The notes below the pieces were generated by a model that saw only the letters and a list, made by a program, of their open reading frames with translations, made no database searches and was not told the DNA's origin. A stretch of 28,399 bases of DNA from a virus. The first letter of the stretch is position 1. Each line of letters begins with the position of its first letter. This document shows, piece after piece, positions 1 through 7,390 of the stretch. A program made the position numbers and the translations under genes. The stretch is taken from the IMG/VR virus record IMGVR_UViG_3300030329_003938, positions 1-28,399 of that record; one strand, written 5' to 3'.

Positions 1-810
1 CTTAACGTAGAACGGGTCAAACTCGTCGTAACCAAAATGCTTTTCGCGGTCAGTAATTGACTGAAGAGCATCACTAAGCGGAGTCGCTGCGCCTTTCTCT
101 GCCCCTTCAGCTTCTTCATTTAATATGCTACCAAGGACAGCAAATAACTCGTCGTCCTGCCGTGCTTGGAAGTTGGTGCGCCCCGCAAAACCAGAGTCGT
201 TCAGCCCCTCGTTGACCTGCCACATGTCGCGTGGATCAAGGTAGCCTGACTTATAAGACTCTATCGCTGCCTTCTCAGACGCTCTTCGGCCAGCACCATC
301 AGAACTTTGTTCAAGGTAATTGCCACTACGAACAAGACCAACATCGTTCTTGATCAATGTTGCATACGATATGTCGCCTGTTGCCAGGAGTGCCTCACGG
401 GCATCATTGGACACGCCCAGTTGAGTATTGTAATCGCTGGCGATAAATCTGTCGGCTGCTTCTGTCCCGTAAACACTGGATACAAGACGAGACTCTCTGT
501 CGGGGTCAAATCTGTAGGCCGTAGATTCGGAAGCAATCCTCTGATATTCTTCGTCAGTTACCTCTGAGTCCCCAATAATCTCATTCGCGTAGAACTCTTG
601 AATATCAATCTCCTTTTGCTTGTCCAGTTCGCCACGTTCAAGGAAAGAGACCCTTAAATAGTCCAGGTAACTGGGAAGGTCTTCTGTGTATGTTAAAGAC
701 GGGTCACTGAACAAGGAACTCCACTGATCATACGAATAAATAGGATCAAGCAAAGCGGTATCCGGCAAGGCTTCTGCGGGAGGTTCAAGGGTGGAACTGG
801 GTTCAGGCAC
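1..810 (-). CDS. Large virion-associated protein, N-terminal part (partial)
   Basis: An open frame of 270 codons runs from a GTG at 810 to the window edge with no stop, so the C-terminus is missing. An in-frame TAG at 820-822 makes this GTG the most upstream start; the next ATG lies about 200 codons in. There is no Shine-Dalgarno before it, only AT-rich bases. The visible part is acidic and hydrophilic, rich in Asp, Glu, Ser and Tyr, and shows no membrane segment, signal peptide or recognised domain. It starts 18 bases after the stop of the 418-residue gene, so it belongs to the operon that begins at terL. By position after two coiled-coil proteins I infer a large internal or ejection virion protein, such as those at the end of podovirus structural operons. 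That role is inference only. Confidence 0.75.
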   Translation of the reverse strand, partial: MPEPSSTLEPPAEALPDTALLDPIYSYDQWSSLFSDPSLTYTEDLPSYLDYLRVSFLERGELDKQKEIDIQEFYANEIIGDSEVTDEEYQRIASESTAYRFDPDRESRLVSSVYGTEAADRFIASDYNTQLGVSNDAREALLATGDISYATLIKNDVGLVRSGNYLEQSSDGAGRRASEKAAIESYKSGYLDPRDMWQVNEGLNDSGFAGRTNFQARQDDELFAVLGSILNEEAEGAEKGAATPLSDALQSITDREKHFGYDEFDPFYVK

Positions 811-828
811 GACAAAATACTACTTGGG

Positions 829-2085
829 TTACTGTGGTTTTGCAATCTGGCTAATCGCATCAACGCCAGGACGCTTCCTGCTGGGGTCAATTTCTCTACC
901 CCGTCCCCCACTAGAAAATGAAGTCCCTGTTTGCAAAGACTTCAGCATAATATTATTTACCTCAATCACTGTCGCAGATAACAATGCTTTAAGCTCATTG
1001 CTGGCTTTTTCAACAGCTAACTCTCGCAATGTAGACCCCGTCTTTGACGTTGAAGCACCGGCAGCAGCGATCTCTGCGTCAACTGCCTGCTTTAATTTAT
1101 TATAAGACTCTGATGAAGCTCCCAAAGTATTAAGGACATCGCCAAGCTGCTGTTGAACCTGGTTAACTTTGGCGACTGTCGCGCTGGTGTCTTCTATGAC
1201 ACTGTTAGCTTCTTTCCTGACAGCACTGAACGTGTCATATACAGCACGTTGATACGCTTTATTCTGCTCCCCTTCAATAGTCGCCGCCCTATCCTTAACA
1301 CTGGCGATCAAACTATCCGCTACGTCAGCAGGTAGTTTGTGGTCTTGGATAATCTTCTCCATCCCCGAAACAGAATTGGAGTTAAGGGCAGCATCTACGG
1401 CGAGTTTTACTGTTGGGTCGAGCGTGTCTTCTCTAGCTTGCAACTGACTCGTTTGTGGGATAGATGACAACGCATTGTTTGCCAGTTTAGACCCTGCGGG
1501 AGACGTAAAGAAGTTTGGGTTACTATTTATAAACGAAGCGACTCCCTGGTATTTCTTAGCCGCTGGTTGGTCACTACTCAAAATATTGTCGAGACGGTCT
1601 GCCATCTCAGGCATCATCTCCTCTGCCTCGCGTTCACGCTGGATTTTCTTTCTGGCTTCCGCCAACTGAAGTTGCGCGTTCTGGAAAGCGAGGTCAGAAT
1701 TACGGATACTCTGGAGGTTGCTACGATCCTTGACTGCGCGATCCTCAATAGAGTCGAACTCAGGAGCATACCTACTGGTAAGCATGTCCTGCTGATTGTC
1801 GGGCAGGCCGGATGTAGCTAGACCCCCAAAAAATGCCTGACGCAACGGCTTAATATCCTTCTCGTAATCGAAGGTCGGATCAGTTGCAATTGTCTGAGCA
1901 TAGGATACCAAGTCATGCGCCTGGTTCTGCTGCGCCCTATACATGGGGGTCATGGTTGAAGGCTCATTGAGACGCGCAGTCTCAGAAGCCATCATCATCT
2001 TACCGGCTTCAGCCGAATATCCTTTTCTGCGAAGCCTCCGTGCTGCGCGTTTCAGCCGAGAGGACTCTCTATCTAACGAAGACAT
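829..2085 (-). CDS. Coiled-coil virion protein candidate (internal/ejection protein)
   Basis: 418 residues, almost entirely helical in composition, with repeated Ala, Gln, Lys and Glu and few aromatics. The first 30 residues form a strongly basic stretch (RLKRAARRLRRKG), the middle is predicted coiled coil, and the tail ends in a Gly/Arg-rich segment. No signal peptide, membrane helix or catalytic motif is visible. The start is secure: AGGAG lies eight bases before the ATG, one of the clearest ribosome binding sites in the window. It begins three bases after the stop of the 569-residue gene. I do not recognise the family. Helical, charged proteins in this position are often internal virion proteins ejected with the DNA, and I infer that role from context alone. 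Confidence 0.7.
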   Translation of the reverse strand: MSSLDRESSRLKRAARRLRRKGYSAEAGKMMMASETARLNEPSTMTPMYRAQQNQAHDLVSYAQTIATDPTFDYEKDIKPLRQAFFGGLATSGLPDNQQDMLTSRYAPEFDSIEDRAVKDRSNLQSIRNSDLAFQNAQLQLAEARKKIQREREAEEMMPEMADRLDNILSSDQPAAKKYQGVASFINSNPNFFTSPAGSKLANNALSSIPQTSQLQAREDTLDPTVKLAVDAALNSNSVSGMEKIIQDHKLPADVADSLIASVKDRAATIEGEQNKAYQRAVYDTFSAVRKEANSVIEDTSATVAKVNQVQQQLGDVLNTLGASSESYNKLKQAVDAEIAAAGASTSKTGSTLRELAVEKASNELKALLSATVIEVNNIMLKSLQTGTSFSSGGRGREIDPSRKRPGVDAISQIAKPQ

Positions 2086-2088
2086 AGT

Positions 2089-3798
2089 TTATCTCCTAGC
2101 TGATCTTGACTTGCGTCTTGGATTGCTCCCGCGACCTGTGCGCAGGCCGGTTTTTGAATCTCCCATATACACTGGCGGCTGGCTCATGCCCCATGTGCCA
2201 CCAATATCGCTGGTGGAGTCTCCTGGTTTTAAACGGTCACCTCTTTTATACCTATGCCCTGTTGCGCCTCCAGTCTGTGGTGTTCTCCACGCGCCTTCTG
2301 GGAGCTTTTGGGTAAGAGGCCGTTTACCGCCCCCTCTGCCGCGTCTGCCTTCAATCTGTCTCCGCCCCCTGTCGCGGCTGCGCTGTCTCTTACGTTCGTC
2401 TTCATCAGACTCCCTGACAGACTCACGCACTTCTGTATCGGTGGGTGATACTTTACCGGTTTTGTAACGCGCAATATTCCTGCCCCTGGCAGACGGAGTA
2501 GGAACGCCCATCTGGTTGAGTGAAGGCTGGTCGAGTTTTTCGTTGAGCCAAGCGCGACCTTCCGCGCTTTCGCGGTCAAACTCCCTTAACTTGTATTCCC
2601 TCTTAGCGTTCTCGTAGTTCCGATTAATAAAGCTGTTAAACTGATCGGCAGTTATGCCGAGCCTCTTTGCCCTGGCAAACAGGTCGTATTTTTCTTCCCT
2701 GTTTTTCTTGAAGAAATCAGGGTCTTCCGCCATCTTTCCGGCCATATCGGCAGCGAGTTTAATCCTGTCATCGGCCTGGTTGGCTGCTTTCCGCTCCTCC
2801 TTACGACCCAGCCGTGCCTCCTTCAACTGCATGCGCTTATCAAACCTGCGCTGACTTTCCTTAAAATCTCTACGCTCACGTTGCTCTTCACGCTCCCGCT
2901 GCGCCCTGGCAGCTTTGCGTTGCTTCCTCGCACCCTTCTTGGCTCTACGCTCACTTTCCTCATCCAGCAATCCCTCCTTCTCCCCTGGCGGGGGCGTGGT
3001 TGGAGGCTCTGGCGGTTTAGGTTTGGCAGATCCGGCTAAATCATCCAAATAGTCTATAAAGTCTGCAAACGAATCGTGTTTGTCACGCTCCTCTTGGGGT
3101 AACTCCGCCCACATTTTTCTTTGCGCGTCTCGTCTTTGAGCGGGTGGGAGGCCAAGAACAGCAAGGGCAAAATTAGCGAGCTTAGTTTTCCCTTTGCCCC
3201 CAATATATTGAGTTCCAAGCTTTCCTTGAAAAGCTCCTTTAGCAGCCCCATACCTTCCACGGAGAGTTTTAGACGCGGCTTCGGCAGCTCTTGCCTCTTT
3301 AAGGGACTGCTTGGCTCCTCTAAGACCAGAAACATCCTGACGAGCTTTCTTCCGTGCCTCCTTCAACAGCTTCTTTTTTGAGGTTAACTCTTTTTGAGCT
3401 TTACCTACCAAAGCGGATTTGGGCGGTGAGCCGAGTCCTGGTGTTCTGGTTCTAGCTAAATCAAGTGCTTCTTGTGCTGCTTTCTTAGAAGCTCTACCTC
3501 CCTCGACAGCGGTCAACGCAGCCTTAGCCTGCCTCTTTGCACCGGAAGCTGTTTTTTGGGCTGTCTTGGTAGCCTTCGCAGCGGCAGCCCCAGATTTGGC
3601 AGCTAATTTAGTAGCGGTTGCTATCTGACCCGCGCCAGGGGCAGCGGCTAAAAGCGATAAAGCTGCATTTTCATTGTCTCCTTCTGCTTTATACCAAGCT
3701 GCGTTAGCTAAATCAGCCAAGTTGCCTGCTACGGGGAACATTCCGACAATGTCAAGTGCAGTATGCCCCCATTCTTTTAAACCATCAAACCATCCCAT
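2089..3798 (-). CDS. Basic virion protein with pretoxin-like hydrophobic N-terminus
   Basis: 569 residues in three parts. Residues about 1-75 are hydrophobic and Gly/Ala-rich, with the pattern DIVGMFPVAGNLADLANAAW, then an EGD motif, then a second Ala/Gly/Pro stretch. From memory this resembles the pretoxin segment that precedes nuclease toxins in polymorphic toxins. Residues about 75-350 are Lys/Arg/Glu/Ala-rich and probably coiled coil, interrupted near 265 by a Pro-rich stretch. The last 150 are very basic (many Arg, RGRRQIEGRRGRGGG), suggesting nucleic-acid binding. No toxin domain is visible at the C-terminus. It follows terL on the same strand after a 166-bp gap and precedes two other helical proteins. 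I infer an internal virion protein that helps DNA cross the host envelope. The ATG lacks a Shine-Dalgarno. Confidence 0.65.
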   Translation of the reverse strand: MGWFDGLKEWGHTALDIVGMFPVAGNLADLANAAWYKAEGDNENAALSLLAAAPGAGQIATATKLAAKSGAAAAKATKTAQKTASGAKRQAKAALTAVEGGRASKKAAQEALDLARTRTPGLGSPPKSALVGKAQKELTSKKKLLKEARKKARQDVSGLRGAKQSLKEARAAEAASKTLRGRYGAAKGAFQGKLGTQYIGGKGKTKLANFALAVLGLPPAQRRDAQRKMWAELPQEERDKHDSFADFIDYLDDLAGSAKPKPPEPPTTPPPGEKEGLLDEESERRAKKGARKQRKAARAQREREEQRERRDFKESQRRFDKRMQLKEARLGRKEERKAANQADDRIKLAADMAGKMAEDPDFFKKNREEKYDLFARAKRLGITADQFNSFINRNYENAKREYKLREFDRESAEGRAWLNEKLDQPSLNQMGVPTPSARGRNIARYKTGKVSPTDTEVRESVRESDEDERKRQRSRDRGRRQIEGRRGRGGGKRPLTQKLPEGAWRTPQTGGATGHRYKRGDRLKPGDSTSDIGGTWGMSQPPVYMGDSKTGLRTGRGSNPRRKSRSARR

Positions 3799-3824
3799 AA
3801 GTCAATTGTGTATAGATAAAAGTA

Positions 3825-3852
3825 AATTTAAGGTTTCTCAAAGGGAAGTCAA
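3825..3852 (-). promoter_or_regulatory. Possible sigma70-like promoter for the 569-residue gene
   Basis: Read on the minus strand, TTGACT (3852-3847) is followed after 16 bases by TAAATT (3830-3825), 27 bases before the ATG at 3798. The -35 matches consensus at five of six positions and the -10 at four. It sits between the large palindrome and the gene, where a new transcript could begin. The match is modest and the spacer is short. Confidence 0.3.
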
Positions 3853-3900
3853 CGTGGGAATAGGACACCCAAGTGACACTTAAAAAACTCTTCTAACTAC

Positions 3901-3941
3901 AGTAACTAATTAATTACATTTTCTATAATTAATTAGTTACT
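3901..3941. repeat. Perfect 16-bp AT-rich inverted repeat downstream of terL
   Basis: AGTAACTAATTAATTA at 3901-3916 is the exact reverse complement of 3926-3941, with a nine-base loop. Outside the stem an A6 run (3882-3887) faces a T6 run (3956-3961). The arrangement lies in the 166-bp gap between the terL stop (3965) and the next gene. The stem is AT-rich and the T run stands 14 bases away from it, so it is not a textbook intrinsic terminator. It could be a bidirectional terminator, an RNA processing hairpin or a protein-binding palindrome. Confidence 0.85.
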
Positions 3942-3964
3942 CATTATGTGAGAACTTTTTTATG

Positions 3965-5731
3965 TCAATCAACCGACAAATTGTCACTGGCTAGAACATT
4001 CGTTAAACTTTTAATTGTCCTTCTTTGACGCGGCATTTTAGCGTTATCGCCTTCGGCAGGTTCAACGGCTACCAGGTTATGCCGTTGCCTTGCTAAATCG
4101 AGACAAAGAAAAGCAGCGTCTGCGAGGTCGGGGCTATGACCAAAACGGCTTTTATAGTCTACCTTTGATTCTATCTTTACCCGCAGCGTTCCACTTTTTA
4201 CCATTTCGTAATTACGAGCGGTTATCTCTTTTGCTAATGCGTTATCAATTCCGAATAACTGTTTAGTCCTTACGAGTTCCTTGCCACAAAACCACAACTC
4301 GCTTACTCTGTTCATATACATCTCTTGGCCGGTGAGCTTGGAGTTTGCTGAAACCCGCCTATCTGATGCTTTTCCGCCGAAAGAAACACGCAAAATCTGG
4401 TCAGACCATTCGCCAGCCAGGACATCGCAAAACGGCGCACCAGCACCCGTTGCGTCAACCGCAACATCCTGTGGAAGAATCCCCCGCTTCTCACATGCTT
4501 CCTTTACCTGGCGAACAATCTGATATGTTCGTGGCACGGCCTTATTGGTTGCGTCATCGTTAAGGTGTAGTGCCTCCCCAAGTTCGCACACATACTGCCC
4601 TGTCTGATCATACCCGACCTTTCCGGTATATAAAATGGATCGGTCTCCACCGTTGGTGAACGCAGGGTCAAGTCCGGCAACAGGTATCGGTTTGCCTGCC
4701 CAATCTACCTCGTTCATCGCTCCAGACCTGCTTAGTTCTGCTTCGGAGTAGATGCCTTCAGTTTCATCGCTATCAAAGAAGATAGCCCTTACCATCCGCA
4801 TGTAACCACGCGACTCAGCACCTAAGAGTGACCTATCCTCTGAGAGCTTTTCTTCAGTTGGTAGCCAGGGATACTTTACTTCTCCCGATAGAATATTAGG
4901 GCTGCGCTCCCCGTCGAAGCGGATATATGTGCCTCCCCACTTAGTTACCCATCTGTCATCGGTGTCTGGGTTTATCGAAGACCAACCATTAAGAGGCTCA
5001 CTCCACACCCCAAAAGCGTCGAAACGGGAATTGGGGTTACTCATTCCAATTAACTGGAAAGACGGGTTCTTAGACAAGTTAGATAAACCAGCGTGGAGAA
5101 TTTTTTCGGAGAGGTCGCTGAGTTCGTCACCCACCAGAATTACGGATTTTTGTTTAATTCCAATAAATTTAGATAGCGCGTCCTTTGCGTTTGCGCTGGC
5201 GATTAGGGATAGTCCTGCTCGTTCGATTAGATTTCCGTTCTCATTGATGTATGCCACGTTTCCTATGCTGTCCCGCACCTTCATCGGCGCACCTTCTACA
5301 ACAGTCAGCAGAGAAATAATCGATCCCCAAATACGTTTCCTTGCTTCACGGAGTGTTGTTGACGTTATCAATACCAGGGTATCACGGGGTGCAGATAACC
5401 AATTAACGATAGCCCAAGCAGCCATTGTGTGGGACTTGCCGCTATTAGCAGCACCTCCAATAGAGACATATTTATTTTCGATTACGGCACGAATCATCTC
5501 TTCCGCCCAAGGATGTCGAACCATCATGTGTTCCGGTAAATCATCACGATTCCAGAATTCATCACATAGTCGCCAGAAATAATACTCCTTTGCTTTTTTG
5601 TTTTTGTTTTTTGCAAAGCCGTAAAGCAGCGCGGTAACCGTATTAGTTACCGGTATCTTGAGACCACCGACTTCCATCTCTTTGGTGTCGGGATTGATAC
5701 GAGGTTCATATGCACGGAGCTTACGTTTCAT
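3965..5731 (-). CDS. terL: Terminase large subunit
   Basis: 588 residues, normal length for a phage packaging ATPase-nuclease that drives DNA into the prohead through the portal. The ATPase part shows Walker A GGAANSGKS (residues 92-100, K99) and a Walker B ILVGDE with D202 and E203. The RNase H-fold nuclease part shows GLDPAFTNGGDRS with D355, a second acidic motif VAVDATGAG (Asp near 433) and a final HSPDLADAAF acidic motif near 550. All expected active-site positions are present. The ATG is preceded by AT-rich sequence with no Shine-Dalgarno; a candidate promoter lies just upstream. It is transcribed away from the small-terminase-like gene and leads the operon of putative internal virion proteins, whereas in most phages terL follows terS and precedes the portal. 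Confidence 0.96.
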   Translation of the reverse strand: MKRKLRAYEPRINPDTKEMEVGGLKIPVTNTVTALLYGFAKNKNKKAKEYYFWRLCDEFWNRDDLPEHMMVRHPWAEEMIRAVIENKYVSIGGAANSGKSHTMAAWAIVNWLSAPRDTLVLITSTTLREARKRIWGSIISLLTVVEGAPMKVRDSIGNVAYINENGNLIERAGLSLIASANAKDALSKFIGIKQKSVILVGDELSDLSEKILHAGLSNLSKNPSFQLIGMSNPNSRFDAFGVWSEPLNGWSSINPDTDDRWVTKWGGTYIRFDGERSPNILSGEVKYPWLPTEEKLSEDRSLLGAESRGYMRMVRAIFFDSDETEGIYSEAELSRSGAMNEVDWAGKPIPVAGLDPAFTNGGDRSILYTGKVGYDQTGQYVCELGEALHLNDDATNKAVPRTYQIVRQVKEACEKRGILPQDVAVDATGAGAPFCDVLAGEWSDQILRVSFGGKASDRRVSANSKLTGQEMYMNRVSELWFCGKELVRTKQLFGIDNALAKEITARNYEMVKSGTLRVKIESKVDYKSRFGHSPDLADAAFLCLDLARQRHNLVAVEPAEGDNAKMPRQRRTIKSLTNVLASDNLSVD

Positions 5732-5736
5732 ATAAC

Positions 5737-5765
5737 TTGAATAAGTATTAGAATAATAGTATTAT
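5737..5765 (+). promoter_or_regulatory. Sigma70-like promoter for the plus-strand replication operon
   Basis: TTGAAT (5737-5742), a 17-base spacer and TATTAT (5760-5765) give a good sigma70-type match with ideal spacing. Transcription would start near 5772, only about two bases before the TTG start of the first gene, so that message would be nearly leaderless. Confidence 0.5.
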
Positions 5766-5766
5766 T
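5752..5766. promoter_or_regulatory. 15-bp palindrome between divergent genes, possible operator
   Basis: AATAATAGTATTATT has two perfect 7-bp arms about a central G. Its right half holds the plus-strand -10 (TATTAT, 5760-5765) and its left half, read on the minus strand, holds an identical -10 (5758-5753). A protein binding here would block both transcripts. AT-rich palindromes also arise by chance from facing -10 boxes. Confidence 0.45.
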
Positions 5767-5780
5767 AAGTGGTTTGTCGA
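5753..5780 (-). promoter_or_regulatory. Candidate sigma70-like promoter for terL
   Basis: On the minus strand TCGACA (5780-5775) is followed after 16 bases by TATTAT (5758-5753), about 22 bases before the terL ATG. Both boxes match consensus at five of six positions. The -35 box overlaps the TTG start codon of the divergent gene, so the two promoters overlap physically. Confidence 0.45.
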
Positions 5781-6373
5781 AGGTTTCTAAAAAAGAAGAA
5801 TTACTGCAACGGGCAATCGCCCTGTATAAGCAGGACTATAAACTGGTTAGCATCAGCAGGGAACTGGATGTTCACACATCTACGCTTCGCCGCTGGTTGC
5901 GTAACGCAGGCTACGGAGCTAAGAAAAACCCGCACGGAGCTAACCCCGTTAACGAAGAGAAAAAGGAAGGCGACCCTCTACAGGACGCTCTAGTCGAGAA
6001 GCTCGACGAAGCCGTTAAAGAGGAAACGCAACTTGAAGCACATGATGCCAGGATAACAGAAGACAAGGATTTGCTTGAGGTAGCGCAGGCGCAGGCTTCG
6101 CCAGGGGAAAAATATCAGTCTTATGTGGCTGCCACAGCCGTCAAGCTAATGCGGGATTCTGTTAAGAACCTGCGTGGCCCCCGCACAATTAAAGAGTTAT
6201 CGGAACTCGATCAAATCATTCGGCGCAATTTGGGTCTAGATAACAGAGGAGGCTCTGGCAAAGTCCAAATAGATATATCGATCCTAAATAACACCAAGGC
6301 AGACAAAGGAAAAGGGGCAGTCGATATCGACTCAAAAAAGGTAATTGATGTAGAACCACTTGAAGACAAGTAA
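5774..6373 (+). CDS. HTH protein, probable terminase small subunit
   Basis: 199 residues. Residues about 10-50 form a helix-turn-helix (ALYKQDYKLVSISRELDVHT, then STLRRWLR), the DNA-recognition fold used by many small terminases. The middle is acidic and helical. A segment near 145-170 (ELDQIIRRNLGLDNRGG, then QIDISILNN) resembles, as I recall, C-terminal parts of phage small terminases. It would recognise phage DNA and hand it to TerL. The divergent terL gene is 42 bases away, which supports the call, although the two are usually co-directional. The only in-frame start is TTG at 5774 with no Shine-Dalgarno; no in-frame ATG lies near the N-terminus. It could instead be a transcription regulator of the divergent promoters. 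Confidence 0.6.
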   Translation: MSKVSKKEELLQRAIALYKQDYKLVSISRELDVHTSTLRRWLRNAGYGAKKNPHGANPVNEEKKEGDPLQDALVEKLDEAVKEETQLEAHDARITEDKDLLEVAQAQASPGEKYQSYVAATAVKLMRDSVKNLRGPRTIKELSELDQIIRRNLGLDNRGGSGKVQIDISILNNTKADKGKGAVDIDSKKVIDVEPLEDK

Positions 6374-6379
6374 ACCGCC

Positions 6380-6652
6380 ATGTCAGAATCTGCCGATGCT
6401 TATGAGGAGCCGGAAAGCGTATTGCTTTTATACTCAGGATTACAAGACGCTTTCATAGGCTCAGTAGAGACCTACGGTAAACCTCCGGTTGCCTGTTATT
6501 CCAAGAAGGTAACCATTGAAGTTCTTCAAAAGGACTATGGGCTAAGTGAGGACGAGGCTTATAGAAGATACGAATACGAATATCTTCAATCAGACTACGG
6601 TGAGGCGACTCCTGTTTTTCTAGACGATGCACCGATAAAAGATGTTTCCTGA
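6380..6652 (+). CDS. Small unknown protein, AFIG family (copy 1)
   Basis: 90 acidic residues, no membrane segment or signal peptide. The core reads GLQDAFIGSVETYG, followed by PVACYSKKVTIEVLQ, then GLSEDEAYRRYEYEY and a C-terminal ATPVFLDD. The same pattern (AFIG, Pro-x-Ala-x-Tyr-Ser, a Leu-rich helix, a S(R)EDA(E)xYF-like helix, then a SPLF/TPVF ending) recurs in the 89-residue gene at 14868, so the two are paralogs. Similar small proteins are, from memory, common beside replication genes in phages, with no known function. It starts six bases after the TerS-like gene and overlaps the next gene by 11 bases. Confidence 0.85.
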   Translation: MSESADAYEEPESVLLLYSGLQDAFIGSVETYGKPPVACYSKKVTIEVLQKDYGLSEDEAYRRYEYEYLQSDYGEATPVFLDDAPIKDVS

Positions 6653-6875
6653 CCGAATACTTATTTCAAACCCAAAGGTTCTTATTAGAGTCGAGCTTCC
6701 GCCATCGGACTTCAAGTTTATTGTAGAAGTGCAGCTAGGAGACTTCTATTTAGTAATCCCTGCGGTTGCAAAAGAAGTATACTACCTGCAAATGCTTGGT
6801 AAGAACATCGATGTCTTTTTACCTACAGAAGGTGAAGGGCTATTAGTTCGTCGGAAGGCACTGGATTTCGCATGA
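6642..6875 (+). CDS. Small hypothetical protein
   Basis: 77 residues, rich in Val, Leu and Ile alternating with charged residues, suggesting a small beta-rich soluble fold. I do not recognise it. The ATG lies inside the last codons of the upstream gene, and its own stop overlaps the next start by four bases (ATGA). The tight packing on both sides supports a real gene translated by coupling. Nothing in the sequence points to a function. Its place directly ahead of the resolvase suggests an early, DNA-metabolism-linked role at most. Confidence 0.75.
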   Translation: MFPDRILISNPKVLIRVELPPSDFKFIVEVQLGDFYLVIPAVAKEVYYLQMLGKNIDVFLPTEGEGLLVRRKALDFA

Positions 6876-7348
6876 TCATAGGCATTGATAACGGGCTAAC
6901 GGGTGGCCTGGTAGCCATATCAGCGCACACGGGGGCGGTTATCGACAAGACAGTAATGCCGACACTGCATCGTTTGAAAAAGAGGGAAGTGGATACTAGG
7001 AAAGTATACGAGTGGGTCACTGCGCTTAACTCCCCTTTTATATTTGCAATAGAGGAACCACTGCACCATGCACGTTCTTCGCAGGCGGTAAGGTCGATGG
7101 CGATTTCTTTTGGTAAACTGTTGGGGCTTGCGGAAAGTCGCCAGTGGGACTCCCGTTGCGTGAGTGTTCATAAGTGGCAAAAGGTCATGCTGGGAAGCAC
7201 TCCTAAAGGGAGGACAAAGGAAGCAGCCCTGGCAGTCGCGAATGAGCTTGCTCCAGAAGAATGCTGGCTGAAAAGCAAGCGAGCTACTAAGCCCCACGAC
7301 GGGTTAATTGACGCTTTTTTGATTGCCAGATACATAAGGGGGAAATAG
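6872..7348 (+). CDS. RuvC-like Holliday junction resolvase
   Basis: 158 residues, the usual length for RuvC-fold resolvases, which cut four-way junctions and branched DNA before packaging. The RNase H-fold acidic set is visible: D6 in IIGIDNGLTGG on strand one, E61/E62 in FAIEEP, and the C-terminal PHDGLIDAFLIA with D143 and D147. The central helix (QAVRSMAISFGKLLGL) also fits the family. It overlaps the previous gene by four bases (ATGA), implying translational coupling, and lies among replication and recombination genes. In the phage it would resolve replication and recombination intermediates so that TerL can package unbranched DNA. Confidence 0.88.
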   Translation: MIIGIDNGLTGGLVAISAHTGAVIDKTVMPTLHRLKKREVDTRKVYEWVTALNSPFIFAIEEPLHHARSSQAVRSMAISFGKLLGLAESRQWDSRCVSVHKWQKVMLGSTPKGRTKEAALAVANELAPEECWLKSKRATKPHDGLIDAFLIARYIRGK

Positions 7349-7390
7349 TTCTGGACAAGAACTTGACTGTCGTTTAAAGTCGTCCGCCAA

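Noticed and set aside
1943-2467. Plus-strand open frame of 174 codons
   Set aside because: It lies wholly antisense to the 418- and 569-residue genes, is rich in Arg, Ser, Pro and Leu as expected from the reverse of Glu/Lys/Arg-rich coding, and has no RBS or recognised motif.
2089-3798. Polymorphic toxin with immunity gene
   Set aside because: Only the pretoxin-like N-terminus is suggestive. The C-terminus is basic and low complexity with no nuclease or other toxin signature, and no immunity-like gene follows.
4929-5582. Plus-strand open frame of 217 codons
   Set aside because: It is the antisense of the ATPase part of terL, whose catalytic motifs are intact. No domain or start signal supports it.
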